A stretch of 64,000 bases of DNA from Rhodospirillaceae bacterium BRH_c57 (GCA_000961745.1 LAEA01000152.1:39507-103506); one strand, 5' to 3'; shown: positions 16,369 to 25,027, counted from the stretch's first letter. A program made the numbers and translations. Notes: generated from the letters alone by a model not told the origin.

Positions 16369-17841
16369 ATGATGTTGGGGGAAGCAATTGTCGCGAGGGG
16401 GCTGATCACACCGAAGGAGCTCGACTACGCCCTGTCCGTCCAGAAGGTGACGGGCAGCAAGCTCGGGCACGTCCTCGTCAGCAAGCGGTTCATCCGCCAT
16501 TCCGATCTCGTCAAGATCCTGGCGGAGATCAGTCCCGACAGCTTGACGAGCGAGTCCGTGCGGGACATCAGGCCGACGACGCGGGAACTGAGGCTCCACA
16601 AGGTCATCATAGCCGCCGAAACGCGGGACGAGGTGTTCGCGGCCACGCTCGGAAGCCAGAGGCAGGCCCACCTCATGCTCAAGGGCTACTATCCGGACAA
16701 GGCGATCAGATGGGTGCCTTTGGCTCCCGAGAAGATGGATTCCTTCATCGAGAGGGCGGACTTCCTCGCCGAGACGGCGAACGTCGGAGAGAACACCGGC
16801 GACCGCATGTTAAGCAAGCTCATCGACAAAGCTGTCCGCATGGGGGCATCGGACATACACATCTCCGCGGACGAGGACTGCTATCACGCACTGGCACGCG
16901 TCGATGGCTCCCGGCAGTTGATACACATGGGGACGCGGGAGGAGCACACCCAGCTCCTCGCACGCATCAAGGATATCGGCGGCATGGACACGGCGGAGAC
17001 CCGCAACGTCCAGGACGGCGGCTTCAACGAGGAGCGCGACGGCCACGACCTGTCCTACCGCATCAACTCCATCCCGACCGAAGCCGGCGCCACCGAGAAG
17101 GTGACGATCAGAATCCTTGATCCAGACCAGGCGAACCCGAGCTTGGAGGATCTGGGAATCACCCGCCTCGACCAGTGGAAGAAGGGCATCTCCCGGGACA
17201 GGGGCATCTGCATCATCGCCGGGCCAACGGGCTCGGGCAAGTCGACCACCCTCCAAGCCACCGTCAGGGGCTTCGACCGCGTGGAGAAGGCGGTCTACAC
17301 CATCGAGGACCCCGTCGAGTACAGGATACCCCTCGTCGATCAGGTCAACGTCAACCCGCTGGTCGGGCTGGACTTCGCAAAGGGCCTCAAGGGATTCATG
17401 CGTGCCGACCCCGATATCATCGTCGTCGGCGAAATTCGCGACGAGGAAACGGCCCGACTAGCGATGAAGGCCGCCGAGACCGGACACCTGGTGCTGGCTA
17501 CGGTCCATGCAGGGTCGCCGCGTGCCGTTCTGAACCGCCTCAAAAACCTGGGCATGGACATGCACTCCCTGCGTGAAGAACTGCGGGCGATCATGGTGCA
17601 GAGGCTTGTCCGCACGCTGTGCGCCGAGTGCAAGGGAGGTTGTGCCCACTGCGGCGGCACCGGGTACAGGGGAAGGACGCTGGTCTCAGAGTGCCAGAGC
17701 TTCACCGCCACCGAGGACTCCCGGCGGCTGTTCGAGACCGCCGATGTGTGGTGGCCGACGCTTGAGGACGACGCACGGCTGAAGATCACGCAGGGGATCA
17801 CCGACGAGAGCCAGGTCGAACGCCTGCTCTCCGACATCTGA
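16369..17841 (+). CDS. Pilus assembly ATPase, GspE/PilB/PilQ family
   Basis: 490 residues. The N-terminal MshEN-type domain (LGEAIVARGLITPKELDYAL...GSKLGHVLV) is followed by the N2 domain (ASDIHISADEDCYHALARVDG) and the C2 RecA-like core. The core has Walker A GPTGSGKST near residue 285, the Asp box/Walker B region (MRADPDIIVVGEIRDEETA) and the His box (GHLVLATVHAG). The tetracysteine zinc motif CAECKGGCAHCGGTGYRGR near residue 418 is complete. It powers pilus polymerisation at the cytoplasmic face. All key residues are present, so the machine should be active. Flanked by pilin genes 2 and 3. Confidence 0.95.
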   Translation: MMLGEAIVARGLITPKELDYALSVQKVTGSKLGHVLVSKRFIRHSDLVKILAEISPDSLTSESVRDIRPTTRELRLHKVIIAAETRDEVFAATLGSQRQAHLMLKGYYPDKAIRWVPLAPEKMDSFIERADFLAETANVGENTGDRMLSKLIDKAVRMGASDIHISADEDCYHALARVDGSRQLIHMGTREEHTQLLARIKDIGGMDTAETRNVQDGGFNEERDGHDLSYRINSIPTEAGATEKVTIRILDPDQANPSLEDLGITRLDQWKKGISRDRGICIIAGPTGSGKSTTLQATVRGFDRVEKAVYTIEDPVEYRIPLVDQVNVNPLVGLDFAKGLKGFMRADPDIIVVGEIRDEETARLAMKAAETGHLVLATVHAGSPRAVLNRLKNLGMDMHSLREELRAIMVQRLVRTLCAECKGGCAHCGGTGYRGRTLVSECQSFTATEDSRRLFETADVWWPTLEDDARLKITQGITDESQVERLLSDI

Positions 17842-17851
17842 GGGGGACCTT

Positions 17852-18277
17852 ATGTACCACGTCATAGCGATCATCTTGGTAATGGCCCTGATGGCGATCA
17901 TGAGCGGCGTCGGGGTCCTCTACATCAAACCTGACTCGCACCACCGTTCTCAGGTGGCGACGGGGGCCGCCGCCGGGTTCTCGGGTCTTTTGCAGGGGGC
18001 AAAGGCATTCCGTGCGAACGCTGGGCGTGCTCCGGCGACGCTTGCGGAGACAGGCGAGGGTATCGGCTTCCTGCCTCCGTCGTTCAAGGGGCTGTCCTGG
18101 TCTCTTTCCTCGGCCCGCCTGTGCCTGTCGGGCATGGTATCCGAAGCGGCGTGGGAAGGTCTCTCCGAGGCCTCGGACGGCCTCCCCTCAGGCTACGCGG
18201 TCGGAACCGCATGTGACGGAACCGGAAGTAAACCGGCGGCTTGGCCTGCCTTCGTCGCCGCTTCGGCACCGATCTGA
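17852..18277 (+). CDS. Leaderless pilin-like protein 3
   Basis: 141 residues; ATG after GAGGGGGACC. It starts MYHVIAIILVMALMAIMSGVGVL, the same leaderless hydrophobic start seen in the other pilin-like proteins. The following helix-like part contains an A-G-rich stretch and FRANAGRAPATLAETGEG, reminiscent of the pilin spine/loop. Two cysteines frame the head (ARLCLSG, GTACDG). Its position between the ATPase and platform genes fits a minor pilin. Confidence 0.6.
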   Translation: MYHVIAIILVMALMAIMSGVGVLYIKPDSHHRSQVATGAAAGFSGLLQGAKAFRANAGRAPATLAETGEGIGFLPPSFKGLSWSLSSARLCLSGMVSEAAWEGLSEASDGLPSGYAVGTACDGTGSKPAAWPAFVAASAPI

Positions 18278-18291
18278 ACAAAGGGGGAATA

Positions 18292-19491
18292 ATGATGTCA
18301 AGCGAAGCCCTATGGAGCGTGACGGTTCAAGGTTCGTCAGGAACGAAGACGGTGAAGGTGAAGGCGTCCGACAAGGCCACCGCGAGGTCGAGGGCCTCCA
18401 TGTACGGGAGCGTCGTCGAGGTCAGGAAGGACTCCGGCGGCGGCCTTTGGAGGGCGGGCATGAAGGTTCCCGAGAGGGCGACGTTCATGAACAAGCTGGC
18501 CCAGCTATCGCTTTCGAAGGTTCCACTGTCCGAAGGGCTTCGCTCGATGCGAGATTCCATGCCCGGACGGGCGGGGGCTGCTGCCGGCATGCTCCTCGAC
18601 GCGATGAACTCGGGGATGAACCTCTCCAAGGCGATGGAAGCGAACCCGAAGGATTTTCCGACTGCGGTGGTGGCCATCGTGAAAGCGGGGCTGAAGACAG
18701 GCTCGACGAGCGAGGCCCTGAAGGGGGCCGTCGAGTTCGAACGCACGTTCGCGAGCGCGAAAAAGGGAAGCGACATCGGCATCACGATATCTGCCGCCCA
18801 AATCGTGTTCGCCGCATTGATAGGGGCTTCTGCAGGGCCGATGATGGATATGATGATGGGCGACATCATGCAGTCCATGATCACCGGCCCCGTCAACCCT
18901 ACATATGACACGGCACTCATGCTGTCGGGACTGGGATCCTCAGTCGTCGCGTTTTTTGCCGCCGTCCTCATCTCGGCAATGGTGTTTTTCCTTTTCATCG
19001 GCGGCGTAGGCAAGAGGCTGTTCCCGATCTTCGCGGACTCAGTCATCCTCAAGATCCCCTACTACCGCGACCTCGTGCTGTCGCTTCAGAACTACATCTC
19101 GCTTTACCAGCTCTCGCTGCTGTTGCGGGCGGGGGTGCAACTTGAAAAGTCGCTGTCCCTGACGTCAGAGGCGACGCCCGTGGGGGCGATGAAGGCCGAC
19201 CTTCTCAAGGCATCGGTTGCTGTAAAGCAGGGCAGGCCGTGGACGGATCGCATCCGCATGCTGTCCCCGACCGACCGGCTGTCGGTGGCCTTCGCAAGCG
19301 ACCGGACGACGATGGCGGACGCCCTCCGCGAGGTCGCCGGCTTCTACAAGGACGAATACGCGAACAAGCTGGCGACCATCTCCCCCATGCTCAAATACGT
19401 CGCCTTCTTCATGTTCACTGCGGTGGCCGCCATCGTCGCGATCGAAACGATGGTTCCGACCTTCATGCTCATGGAAGGACTCAAGATATGA
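18292..19491 (+). CDS. Inner-membrane platform protein, GspF/PilC/PilR family
   Basis: About 399 residues from tandem ATGs after AAAGGGGGAAT. Two copies of the T2SSF fold are visible: FMNKLAQLSLSKVPLSEGLRSM...AMEANPKDFPTAVVAIVKAGLKTGS, then LSLLLRAGVQLEKSL...VAFASDRTTMADALREVAGFY. Hydrophobic segments lie around residues 165-180, 220-245 and at the end (YVAFFMFTAVAAIVAIETM). Its own short N-terminal domain (WSVTVQGSSGTKTVKVKASD) is as in PilC. It couples ATPase strokes to pilin extraction from the membrane. Its stop overlaps the start of the split hemerythrin gene. Confidence 0.9.
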   Translation: MMSSEALWSVTVQGSSGTKTVKVKASDKATARSRASMYGSVVEVRKDSGGGLWRAGMKVPERATFMNKLAQLSLSKVPLSEGLRSMRDSMPGRAGAAAGMLLDAMNSGMNLSKAMEANPKDFPTAVVAIVKAGLKTGSTSEALKGAVEFERTFASAKKGSDIGITISAAQIVFAALIGASAGPMMDMMMGDIMQSMITGPVNPTYDTALMLSGLGSSVVAFFAAVLISAMVFFLFIGGVGKRLFPIFADSVILKIPYYRDLVLSLQNYISLYQLSLLLRAGVQLEKSLSLTSEATPVGAMKADLLKASVAVKQGRPWTDRIRMLSPTDRLSVAFASDRTTMADALREVAGFYKDEYANKLATISPMLKYVAFFMFTAVAAIVAIETMVPTFMLMEGLKI

Positions 19492-19730
19492 TCGGACTGG
19501 AAACAGGCATCGCCTTCATCGACGGGGATCACGCAGGGCTTGCCCGCATCGTGTCGGAATATGTCCTCGTGGCGTCCGATGGGCTCCCACCAGACTCCCT
19601 TTAGGACATCCTCGGGGTGATGGCGAGAGAGACGGAACACCATTTTGCGGTCGAGGGGGACGCCTTCGAACGGGCGGGGATCCAAGATGCCTTCAGGCAC
19701 CAACATAAACGTATGAATAAAGACGGGTGA
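19488..19730 (+). pseudogene. Hemerythrin-like gene interrupted by an in-frame TAG
   Basis: ATG overlaps the stop of the platform gene (ATGA). The frame reads 38 codons (ETGIAFIDGDHAGLARIV), meets TAG at 19602-19604, then continues for 41 codons with ETEHHFAVEGDAFERAG and FRHQHKRM before TGA. The metal-ligand histidines and glutamate of bacterial hemerythrins are split over the stop (IDxxH, HFxxE, HxxH). It is shorter than the intact copy at 26570. It is either a recent pseudogene, a gene needing TAG readthrough, or two expressed halves. Confidence 0.7.
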
Positions 19731-19754
19731 CTTTTTCAAATTCTGCTTTTAGTG

Positions 19755-19783
19755 TTGACATGACATCCATTAGGGTAACACGG
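19755..19783 (+). promoter_or_regulatory. Shared-motif promoter
   Basis: TTTAGTGTTGACATGACATC: consensus TTGACA (19755-19760); the -10 is weak (ACACGG at 17 bp, GGGTAA nearer). It drives the 19825 gene. Confidence 0.6.
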
Positions 19784-19824
19784 TTCACAGAAAACTGGTG
19801 TGCCGTAGGCAACGGGAGGGTTCA

Positions 19825-20238
19825 ATGGAAGGCTTCATCAAGCACATAGAGGCGTTCGTCGGGGGCGTTGAGGAATCGGGACACATCTTTGTGCTCGATG
19901 CCCGCTCATGCTACGGCACGGAGGTGGCGGGATGGATCGCTCCTCTGTCGCGGCTTCCGCTGTTCTCACTCCTCATTGTGGGGGACGAGGACATCCACGT
20001 CAGGATGGCGGCTGCGATCTCGGTGCAGGGCGGGATGGCCTACGGCATCCTTCAGGCCGACGACGGTGATTCCACGGGGGCTTCCCTGGAAGCGGCGCTG
20101 GAATGTGCCCGCAGTGGCAAGCCGACGACTCTGGTCTCGGCGCCAAGCGAGACGTCTAGCTACAGGATCATCTCCGAGGCATGCGACGGGCTTCCCGTGC
20201 AGTGGCTCGACGCGGGCAGGATCGGGGGTGCAGCATGA
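19825..20238 (+). CDS. Hypothetical cytoplasmic protein
   Basis: 137 residues; start ATG after GGGAGGG, in preference to an upstream frame extension. Alternating strands and helices (HIFVLDARSCYGTEVAGWIAP...FSLLIVGDEDIHVRM...KPTTLVSAPSE) suggest an alpha/beta domain of about 130 residues. No recognised family or motif. It follows the pilus/hemerythrin genes under its own shared-motif promoter, so it may belong to the same programme. Confidence 0.6.
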   Translation: MEGFIKHIEAFVGGVEESGHIFVLDARSCYGTEVAGWIAPLSRLPLFSLLIVGDEDIHVRMAAAISVQGGMAYGILQADDGDSTGASLEAALECARSGKPTTLVSAPSETSSYRIISEACDGLPVQWLDAGRIGGAA

Positions 20239-20245
20239 CCCAGAC

Positions 20246-20431
20246 ATGGAAAGCGGCTTGAACAAGGAGAGGGTGGAACCATTCATACAGTCCGTAATCG
20301 TGACATTCGATCCCTTCGTCGAAGCGGCCCTTATGTTCGCCGGCTTAGCGGCAATACCCTTCGGCGGAAGTCGCATGATTGCCGGCGCCACCGAGTGGCT
20401 TCAGGGAAAGATCGGCCCGAAGGAAAGCTGA
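20246..20431 (+). CDS. Small membrane protein
   Basis: 61 codons starting 8 bases after the previous stop (a GTG at about 20271 after AAGGAGAG is the alternative start). It contains one hydrophobic stretch (FVEAALMFAGLAAIPFGG) and a charged C-terminus. It resembles the many small membrane proteins of conjugative plasmids but has no family signature. Confidence 0.45.
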   Translation: MESGLNKERVEPFIQSVIVTFDPFVEAALMFAGLAAIPFGGSRMIAGATEWLQGKIGPKES

Positions 20432-20555
20432 GCGGGAAGCACCTTCTTCGCGGGCGTCCACCCCCGATCCCTGTTGGCTCCCGCAGTGCGTCCATCGCGA
20501 TCCCTTTTAGCGCCCGCAGTGCGTCCATACGGCCCCCAACTTGTACATAGGCGGA

Positions 20556-20975
20556 CTAGGGATTATCGAGGCCGTCCACCGGCGGGATTCCACCGTCAGG
20601 GGTCGGCTGCTCGATGTCAGTCCCTTCCAGCCATGCAGCGAGCGTAACGGGGTCGGTCGCCACGGTCGGCCAACCCGTCGCCTCGTTACCCTCCGCCACC
20701 TCGATGAGATCTCCCTCGGGGCAGTGCAGGAAGGCGACCGTCGGAGCTCTGTCCCTCAGGCGGAACCAGGCCATGCGAACCTGCTCTTCCCAGGTCCGGC
20801 TTGGGCTCTTCGACTGACCAGCCAAATCTGGGAGGTTCTCCGCACCGTACAGGTTGCCCTCATAGTAGGCTAGTACCCGACCGTCGTCCGTCCTACGTCC
20901 CACGATCGCGGAGCCTTCTTTCACCTTTGAGTGGGCGAAGGTGCCCTCCTTCGGCACGAAAACTGAGAAAACCAT
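20556..20975 (-). CDS. Hypothetical protein
   Basis: 139 residues on the minus strand, facing the 19825-20431 genes. Parts read as folded protein (KEGSAIVGRRTDDGRVLAYYEGNLYG, RMAWFRLRDRAPTVAFLHCPEGDLIEV). The ribosome site GCGGGGAA is only moderate. No family recognised. Confidence 0.5.
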   Translation of the reverse strand: MVFSVFVPKEGTFAHSKVKEGSAIVGRRTDDGRVLAYYEGNLYGAENLPDLAGQSKSPSRTWEEQVRMAWFRLRDRAPTVAFLHCPEGDLIEVAEGNEATGWPTVATDPVTLAAWLEGTDIEQPTPDGGIPPVDGLDNP

Positions 20976-21048
20976 GGGTTCCCCGCAAAAATTCCGCCAG
21001 CCCCTATTGTGGCGTCCGGATGGTTCCTGGCCAAGACGTTATGAAGTG

Positions 21049-21096
21049 TTGACATGTGGTCTGATAGTTGACATGCAGACTTTAGAGGACGAGAAT
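21049..21096 (+). promoter_or_regulatory. Double shared-motif promoter
   Basis: Two copies of the motif 19 bp apart: TTGACATGTGG at 21049 and TTGACATGCAGA at 21068. The second has GAGAAT (21091-21096) exactly 17 bp downstream and is the likely promoter; the first may be a separate regulator site. Confidence 0.7.
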
Positions 21097-21134
21097 CCTT
21101 CCACTTACCTTTTGCAAACAAGGAGCGGCATGAA

Positions 21135-21557
21135 ATGGCGGATAACATCATCGTACTACCGACTAATATAGTTGAGGGTTTTAGGGTCGAGAGGGTCAAG
21201 CTGGTCTCGGGTGCGGCCACCGTGAACAGAAGTTTCGTCGGCGACTTCTTGATGCGGATATTCGACTTTTTCAGGGACATGTTCGGCGGCAACTCGGCCA
21301 GCCACAGCGAACTCATGAAGAAAGGTCTCCACGCCGCCATCTCGGACATGGTCGAGGATGCGTCCCAGCTTCAGGGGGTCAACGCCGTGGTCGACTTCTC
21401 GTTCAGGCCGCAGGAGACCGCCAACGGCAAGTTCACCAGCTTTATCTGCACCGGCACCGCCGCCCGCCTGACCCGCCTGCCGGATGGCGAGACGGAACGC
21501 GAACTCTTGAAGAAGCTCGTGGCGCAGCAGGAAGCGATCCTCAAGGGGACGAGGTAA
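21135..21557 (+). CDS. YbjQ/UPF0145-family protein
   Basis: 140 residues. The order LVSGAATVNRSFVGDFLMRIFDFFRDMFGG, then SELMKKGLHAAISDMVEDA, then LQGVNAVVDFSFR is the signature of the YbjQ family (heavy-metal-binding domain, PF01906), which forms homopentamers. The N-terminal strand ends GFRVERV as usual. The C-terminus extends past the domain with a charged helix (ETERELLKKLVAQQEAILKG). It is the first gene of a pair with 21562. The cellular role of the family is not settled. Confidence 0.75.
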   Translation: MADNIIVLPTNIVEGFRVERVKLVSGAATVNRSFVGDFLMRIFDFFRDMFGGNSASHSELMKKGLHAAISDMVEDASQLQGVNAVVDFSFRPQETANGKFTSFICTGTAARLTRLPDGETERELLKKLVAQQEAILKGTR

Positions 21558-21561
21558 GAGG

Positions 21562-22158
21562 ATGGCAAAGCGGAAAAAGCCGAAGACAATGTCTGCCGCT
21601 CAGGCGATGGCGGAAGGGCTTGCCGTCCTGGCGGTCGGGGCCAGCCTCATGGCGTGGACACTGACTCCTCCAAGCACAGGCGTCGGCATGTTCGACGACC
21701 ACAGCCCCCTCGCCCGTGCGGTCGTCCAGGCCGTCAGGGATTCGAAGTGGGGCATCGCCGCAACGACCCACGATTGGACGGCGGCCCGTGCGGACGGTGG
21801 GATTGTATTGGGAGCCGTGCGGGAGCACGAGGAAGGCTTAACGGGAGCCGGGCGGGATTCCGTGGCACCTGTTGGGAGCCTGCGACAGGGAACGGCCAGG
21901 CTGCATGTCACGGCTCCCCCTGCCCTCATCGCCGAAGGCATGATCCGCCCCGCACGCCGCTTGGTGGAAGCCGACGTCGTGCAGAAATGCACTTCCCTAG
22001 GATGCTCCCCTGCCCGTGTGGTGGCCGTCAGGTTCGAGGGCGAGACCATCAAGGAAAGGCTCGTTCCCGAGGGCTCCATCAGGCAGGAACTCCTGGAAAA
22101 GGGCCGAGAGAGGTACGGCGACAAGTTGAAGGCCCTGAAGGAGCGGTTCCTGAACTGA
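21562..22158 (+). CDS. Hypothetical membrane-anchored protein
   Basis: 198 residues, 4 bases after the YbjQ-like gene. The N-terminus is positively charged (MAKRKKPKTM) followed by one membrane helix (EGLAVLAVGASLMAWTL), so most of the chain is probably periplasmic. The remainder has no known motif; two cysteines lie close together (KCTSLGCSP). It is likely cotranscribed with 21135. Confidence 0.6.
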   Translation: MAKRKKPKTMSAAQAMAEGLAVLAVGASLMAWTLTPPSTGVGMFDDHSPLARAVVQAVRDSKWGIAATTHDWTAARADGGIVLGAVREHEEGLTGAGRDSVAPVGSLRQGTARLHVTAPPALIAEGMIRPARRLVEADVVQKCTSLGCSPARVVAVRFEGETIKERLVPEGSIRQELLEKGRERYGDKLKALKERFLN

Positions 22159-22223
22159 TCCGGACTGGTTGACCGTGTCTGGATACCGTATAAAAACATG
22201 GTGCGCGAACGGGTGGCAGGATA

Positions 22224-22817
22224 ATGGCTTTCGATCTTTCTGAGGCGGTGGCCCTCCGTGCTGAGGGGATGTCGATGACGGGCATAGGCTCGAAGCTCGG
22301 CTGCACGAAGCAGGCGGTCCAAAAGCGGCTGTCTGGATTCCGGAAGGACGCCGAAAGGATGGCCGATGGCGGCGTGCCGGTCTCCGACATCGCCCAGTCT
22401 CTGGCCGTCGACGCCGAGGCCGTGGAGGCCGCCCTGGACGGCAGGCTTTCCGCTCCCGCCTCCAAGGCCCGCAGGGTATCGCTCTCAGGCTGGCAAGACG
22501 CCGCCGTCGCCTTTGCGAGGAAGCGTATACCGGAGGGCGGCCCGGAGACCGACGCAGAGGCCGCCGCGATTGTCGAAGAGATAGCCGAGAAGCACGGCAA
22601 GACCGAACGCTGGGTCAGGGCGGTCCTGCGGGAGGCCGGCATATCGCTCTCACGTCGGACGACGGAAGAAGAACGGGCACACATCGTGTCCCTCGTCCGT
22701 GCCAAAATGACCTACAGGCAGGTCGCGGAAGCGACGGGATGGAGCGTCTCGATGGTCGAGAAGGCCGCACAGGCGGCAGGTGTCGCCTGCGGACGGCAAG
22801 GGCGGAGACCCGCCTAA
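22224..22817 (+). CDS. Second multi-HTH protein
   Basis: 197 residues with three or four helix-turn-helix units: GMSMTGIGSKLGCTKQAVQKRL, GVPVSDIAQSLAVDAEAVEA, EEIAEKHGKTERWVRAVLREAG and KMTYRQVAEATGWSVSMVEKAA. As with the 6769 gene there is no effector domain. Upstream TTGACC and TATAAA-like elements (about 22168-22195) could be a promoter without the shared motif. Candidate plasmid regulator or DNA-organising protein. Confidence 0.7.
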   Translation: MAFDLSEAVALRAEGMSMTGIGSKLGCTKQAVQKRLSGFRKDAERMADGGVPVSDIAQSLAVDAEAVEAALDGRLSAPASKARRVSLSGWQDAAVAFARKRIPEGGPETDAEAAAIVEEIAEKHGKTERWVRAVLREAGISLSRRTTEEERAHIVSLVRAKMTYRQVAEATGWSVSMVEKAAQAAGVACGRQGRRPA

Positions 22818-23094
22818 CCGAGCCTAGTTTTCTATGTCACCAGAAAGCCCCCTGCCCCAGACCATTTTGCGGTTAATCTTTGCAGTAGTTCGGGTGCATC
22901 ATCCTCTGATTGATGCGGATTCCCCCTGTTTGCCGACATCACCGCGGAAGACGCCTTTTCTGTTGCCGTGAAGGCCGCCTACATGGGACGGCCTTCAACA
23001 TTTTCGGGTGCCACGCCTAGCTTAGCGGGCCTGCTTTGGGTGTCTTTCTGGCTCCCGCGTGGCGTCCGCAGGGCATGTCTTGCGCTCCCACAAG

Positions 23095-23358
23095 GCATCC
23101 GCCTAGCGAGGCTTTTGCTCCCGCCCTGCGTCCGCAGGGCATGTCTCACGCTCCCATAAGGCATCCGCCTAGCGAGGCTTTTGCTCCCGCCCTGCGTCCG
23201 CAAGGCATGGCTCAGACTCCCACTAGGCATCCGCCTAGCGGGGCTTTTACTCCCGCCCTGCGTCCGCAAGGCATGGCTCACACTCCCACTAGGCATCCGC
23301 CTAGCGGGGCTTTTGCTCCCACCCTGCGGACGCAGGGCATGGCTCACGCTCCCAGTAA
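23095..23358 (+). repeat. Four tandem 66-bp repeats
   Basis: GCATCCGCCTAGCG recurs at 23095, 23161, 23227 and 23293, an exact 66-bp period, with a partial fifth unit upstream at about 23047. Each unit contains CCTGCGTCCGCARGGCATG and GGCTTTTGCTCCCGCCCTGC-type segments with short inverted repeats. As 66 is a multiple of three, chance ORFs run through the array on both strands. Confidence 0.85.
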
Positions 23359-23938
23359 GCGTCCAGTAGGCAGCCGTTTAATGCACCTTGCGGCTACCCA
23401 TTTGGCTCCCGCAAGGCGTCCAGTGCATCCCCGCCGGATTTCGCCCCCCAAGAACATGTTGACCTGGTGGTGTGACTGAAACCGCTCTTCTTGATCGAGA
23501 AGGTGGAAGCCGCAAGGGGCAGGGGAGGGGTCGCAGACGCTCTGGTCGAGGTCGCCGAATGGCTGTGTCCGCAGGCTGCCCATCAAGCCACCCTACGTCT
23601 ATAGGGCATGGTTCACGCTCGCACACGGAGTTGCCAAAACTCCTGCCTGACCGCCATCAAGTGGGTTAACCGCATCCCAAAAGGCTCCCGAATGCATCCC
23701 TTGTGGAGCCGGCCTGGAATCAGTCTGACTTCTTAGTGCCGTCCATTCAGTATCTCCAGGTGCTAAATGCGACACCCTCTGGGCTCCCACCGAGATCCCG
23801 CATGACAGCCACAAGGTGGACTGTCCTTGTCTCGCCGTAGGATCTCGTGACCGCAAGGGGCTACGTCACCAACCGCTTCATACGTCCACTCGGGAAGGGC
23901 TTCGATCCCCGCAAATGACGGTCTCCGATGGGAGATGA

Positions 23939-23975
23939 GAGGGGAGGGGAGGGGAGGGGAGGGGAGGGGAGGGGG
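23939..23975 (+). repeat. (GGGGA)n polypurine microsatellite
   Basis: About seven consecutive GGGGA units ending in GGGGG. The G-rich strand could fold as a G-quadruplex, and the tract is a likely slippage site. Confidence 0.9.
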
Positions 23976-24280
23976 CAACAGGAACTGGTACCTTGGCCAC
24001 ATTGACGAGGTTTATGGATACCGCATTGCCTGCCGGCAACCTCCCATATGCATCCCACAAAGCTCCCACAGGCATCCCCTCGGGTGCCCAAAGGCCCCCG
24101 CACATCTGAGTTCTATTCCAGGCGGAAAGCTGCGAGGCCTAGCAGAAATTCCATTCAGCGGCAGGCTGGCAGAAGCGTCTCACCAGCGAAACTTCTCCTT
24201 TTCAAGAGCCCCCGCCGACGCCGCTCGACACCGCCGTGAGAGCCTGCATCCATCGAAAACAGGCTCCACGGAGAGAGAAC

Positions 24281-24577
24281 ATGAACATCCCCACTTGCAC
24301 CGCCTACCTTTCCTGCATCGAGTACGCCCCGAACGGCGACGGCACCACCCAGGCCACCATTATGGGGGCGATGGTCGAGATCGATGCAGCCACTTGCCTC
24401 GAAGCCTACCAGGGCCTTCAGGAACTTCACGAAGATGGTCTCATCGAGTTCGTCTGGCAGCCAGCCGACGACCCCGTCACCATCTCCTACCATGTAGATG
24501 CAGGCCGCACCCACCCCTGCCTCGACGTCATCGACGGCCCGGACCGCACCATGGAGGTCGATGACTTCCTCTGCTGA
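24281..24577 (+). CDS. Hypothetical protein
   Basis: 98 residues; ATG after CACGGAGAGAGAAC. Strands such as TAYLSCIEYAPNGDGTTQATIMG followed by helix CLEAYQGLQELHEDGLIEFVW suggest a compact alpha/beta fold. No family recognised. It is preceded by the repeat region and followed by a 129-base gap before the WGR gene. Confidence 0.55.
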   Translation: MNIPTCTAYLSCIEYAPNGDGTTQATIMGAMVEIDAATCLEAYQGLQELHEDGLIEFVWQPADDPVTISYHVDAGRTHPCLDVIDGPDRTMEVDDFLC

Positions 24578-24706
24578 CGGGTTGACGCTTAAGGTGCCTG
24601 GGAGGATGCACGAACTGCTCGACCGCCAGTAAAGAGCAAACTTTACGATTCCTCCCAGGATTCCAGCATGCTACCTTGGTGCAACACACCATAGAGGCAT
24701 GTATCC

Positions 24707-25009
24707 ATGCTGGCTGAGCTCAGGCTGCGGCTAGAGGCCGTGGACGACACCCGCAACATCCGGCGGGGCTACTCGATTCATGCTGGCAGGGACCTGTTCG
24801 GCCAGTGGTGCGTCGAGGCCCGCTGGGGCAGACTTGGTTCGCCGAATGGCACCGTGATGCGGTTGCACGCCGGCGACGAGGTCGAGGCAAGGAAGGCGGT
24901 GAGGGCTGCCTTGCGGAAGCGGCAGACCTCGCCGCGGCGGATAGGCGTGCCCTACGAGGTCAAGGAGGCCATCTACCCCGAGGGGTCGGAAGCCTCCGAT
25001 TGGGGGTGA
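24707..25009 (+). CDS. WGR-domain protein
   Basis: 100 residues. After a short helix, IRRGYSIHAGRDLFGQWCVEARWGRLGSPNGTV carries the Trp-Gly-Arg motif with the preceding strands of the WGR fold, followed by the helix EVEARKAVRAALRKRQ. The family binds nucleic acid ends or structures, for example in PARP1-type proteins and MolR. Stand-alone plasmid WGR proteins are frequent in alphaproteobacteria but uncharacterised. Confidence 0.75.
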   Translation: MLAELRLRLEAVDDTRNIRRGYSIHAGRDLFGQWCVEARWGRLGSPNGTVMRLHAGDEVEARKAVRAALRKRQTSPRRIGVPYEVKEAIYPEGSEASDWG

Positions 25010-25027
25010 TAGTCACCACCGCTGAAG

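Larger units (their letters stand above)
22818..24280. other. 1.4-kb gene-poor repeat region
   Basis: No supported gene. It holds the 66-bp tandem array (23095-23358), a polypurine GGGGA tract (about 23939-23975) and many scattered GCTCCC-RCA-NNGC-RTCC elements (for example near 23690, 23790 and 24055). Similar elements occur at 20465-20535 and 36713-36830. Confidence 0.6.

Noticed and set aside
22968-23479. ORFs on both strands through the 66-bp array, coding for repeated LPPCVRRACL-like units
   Set aside because: They exist because 66 is divisible by three. They have no ribosome sites, occur in several frames and on both strands, and the product is compositionally biased.
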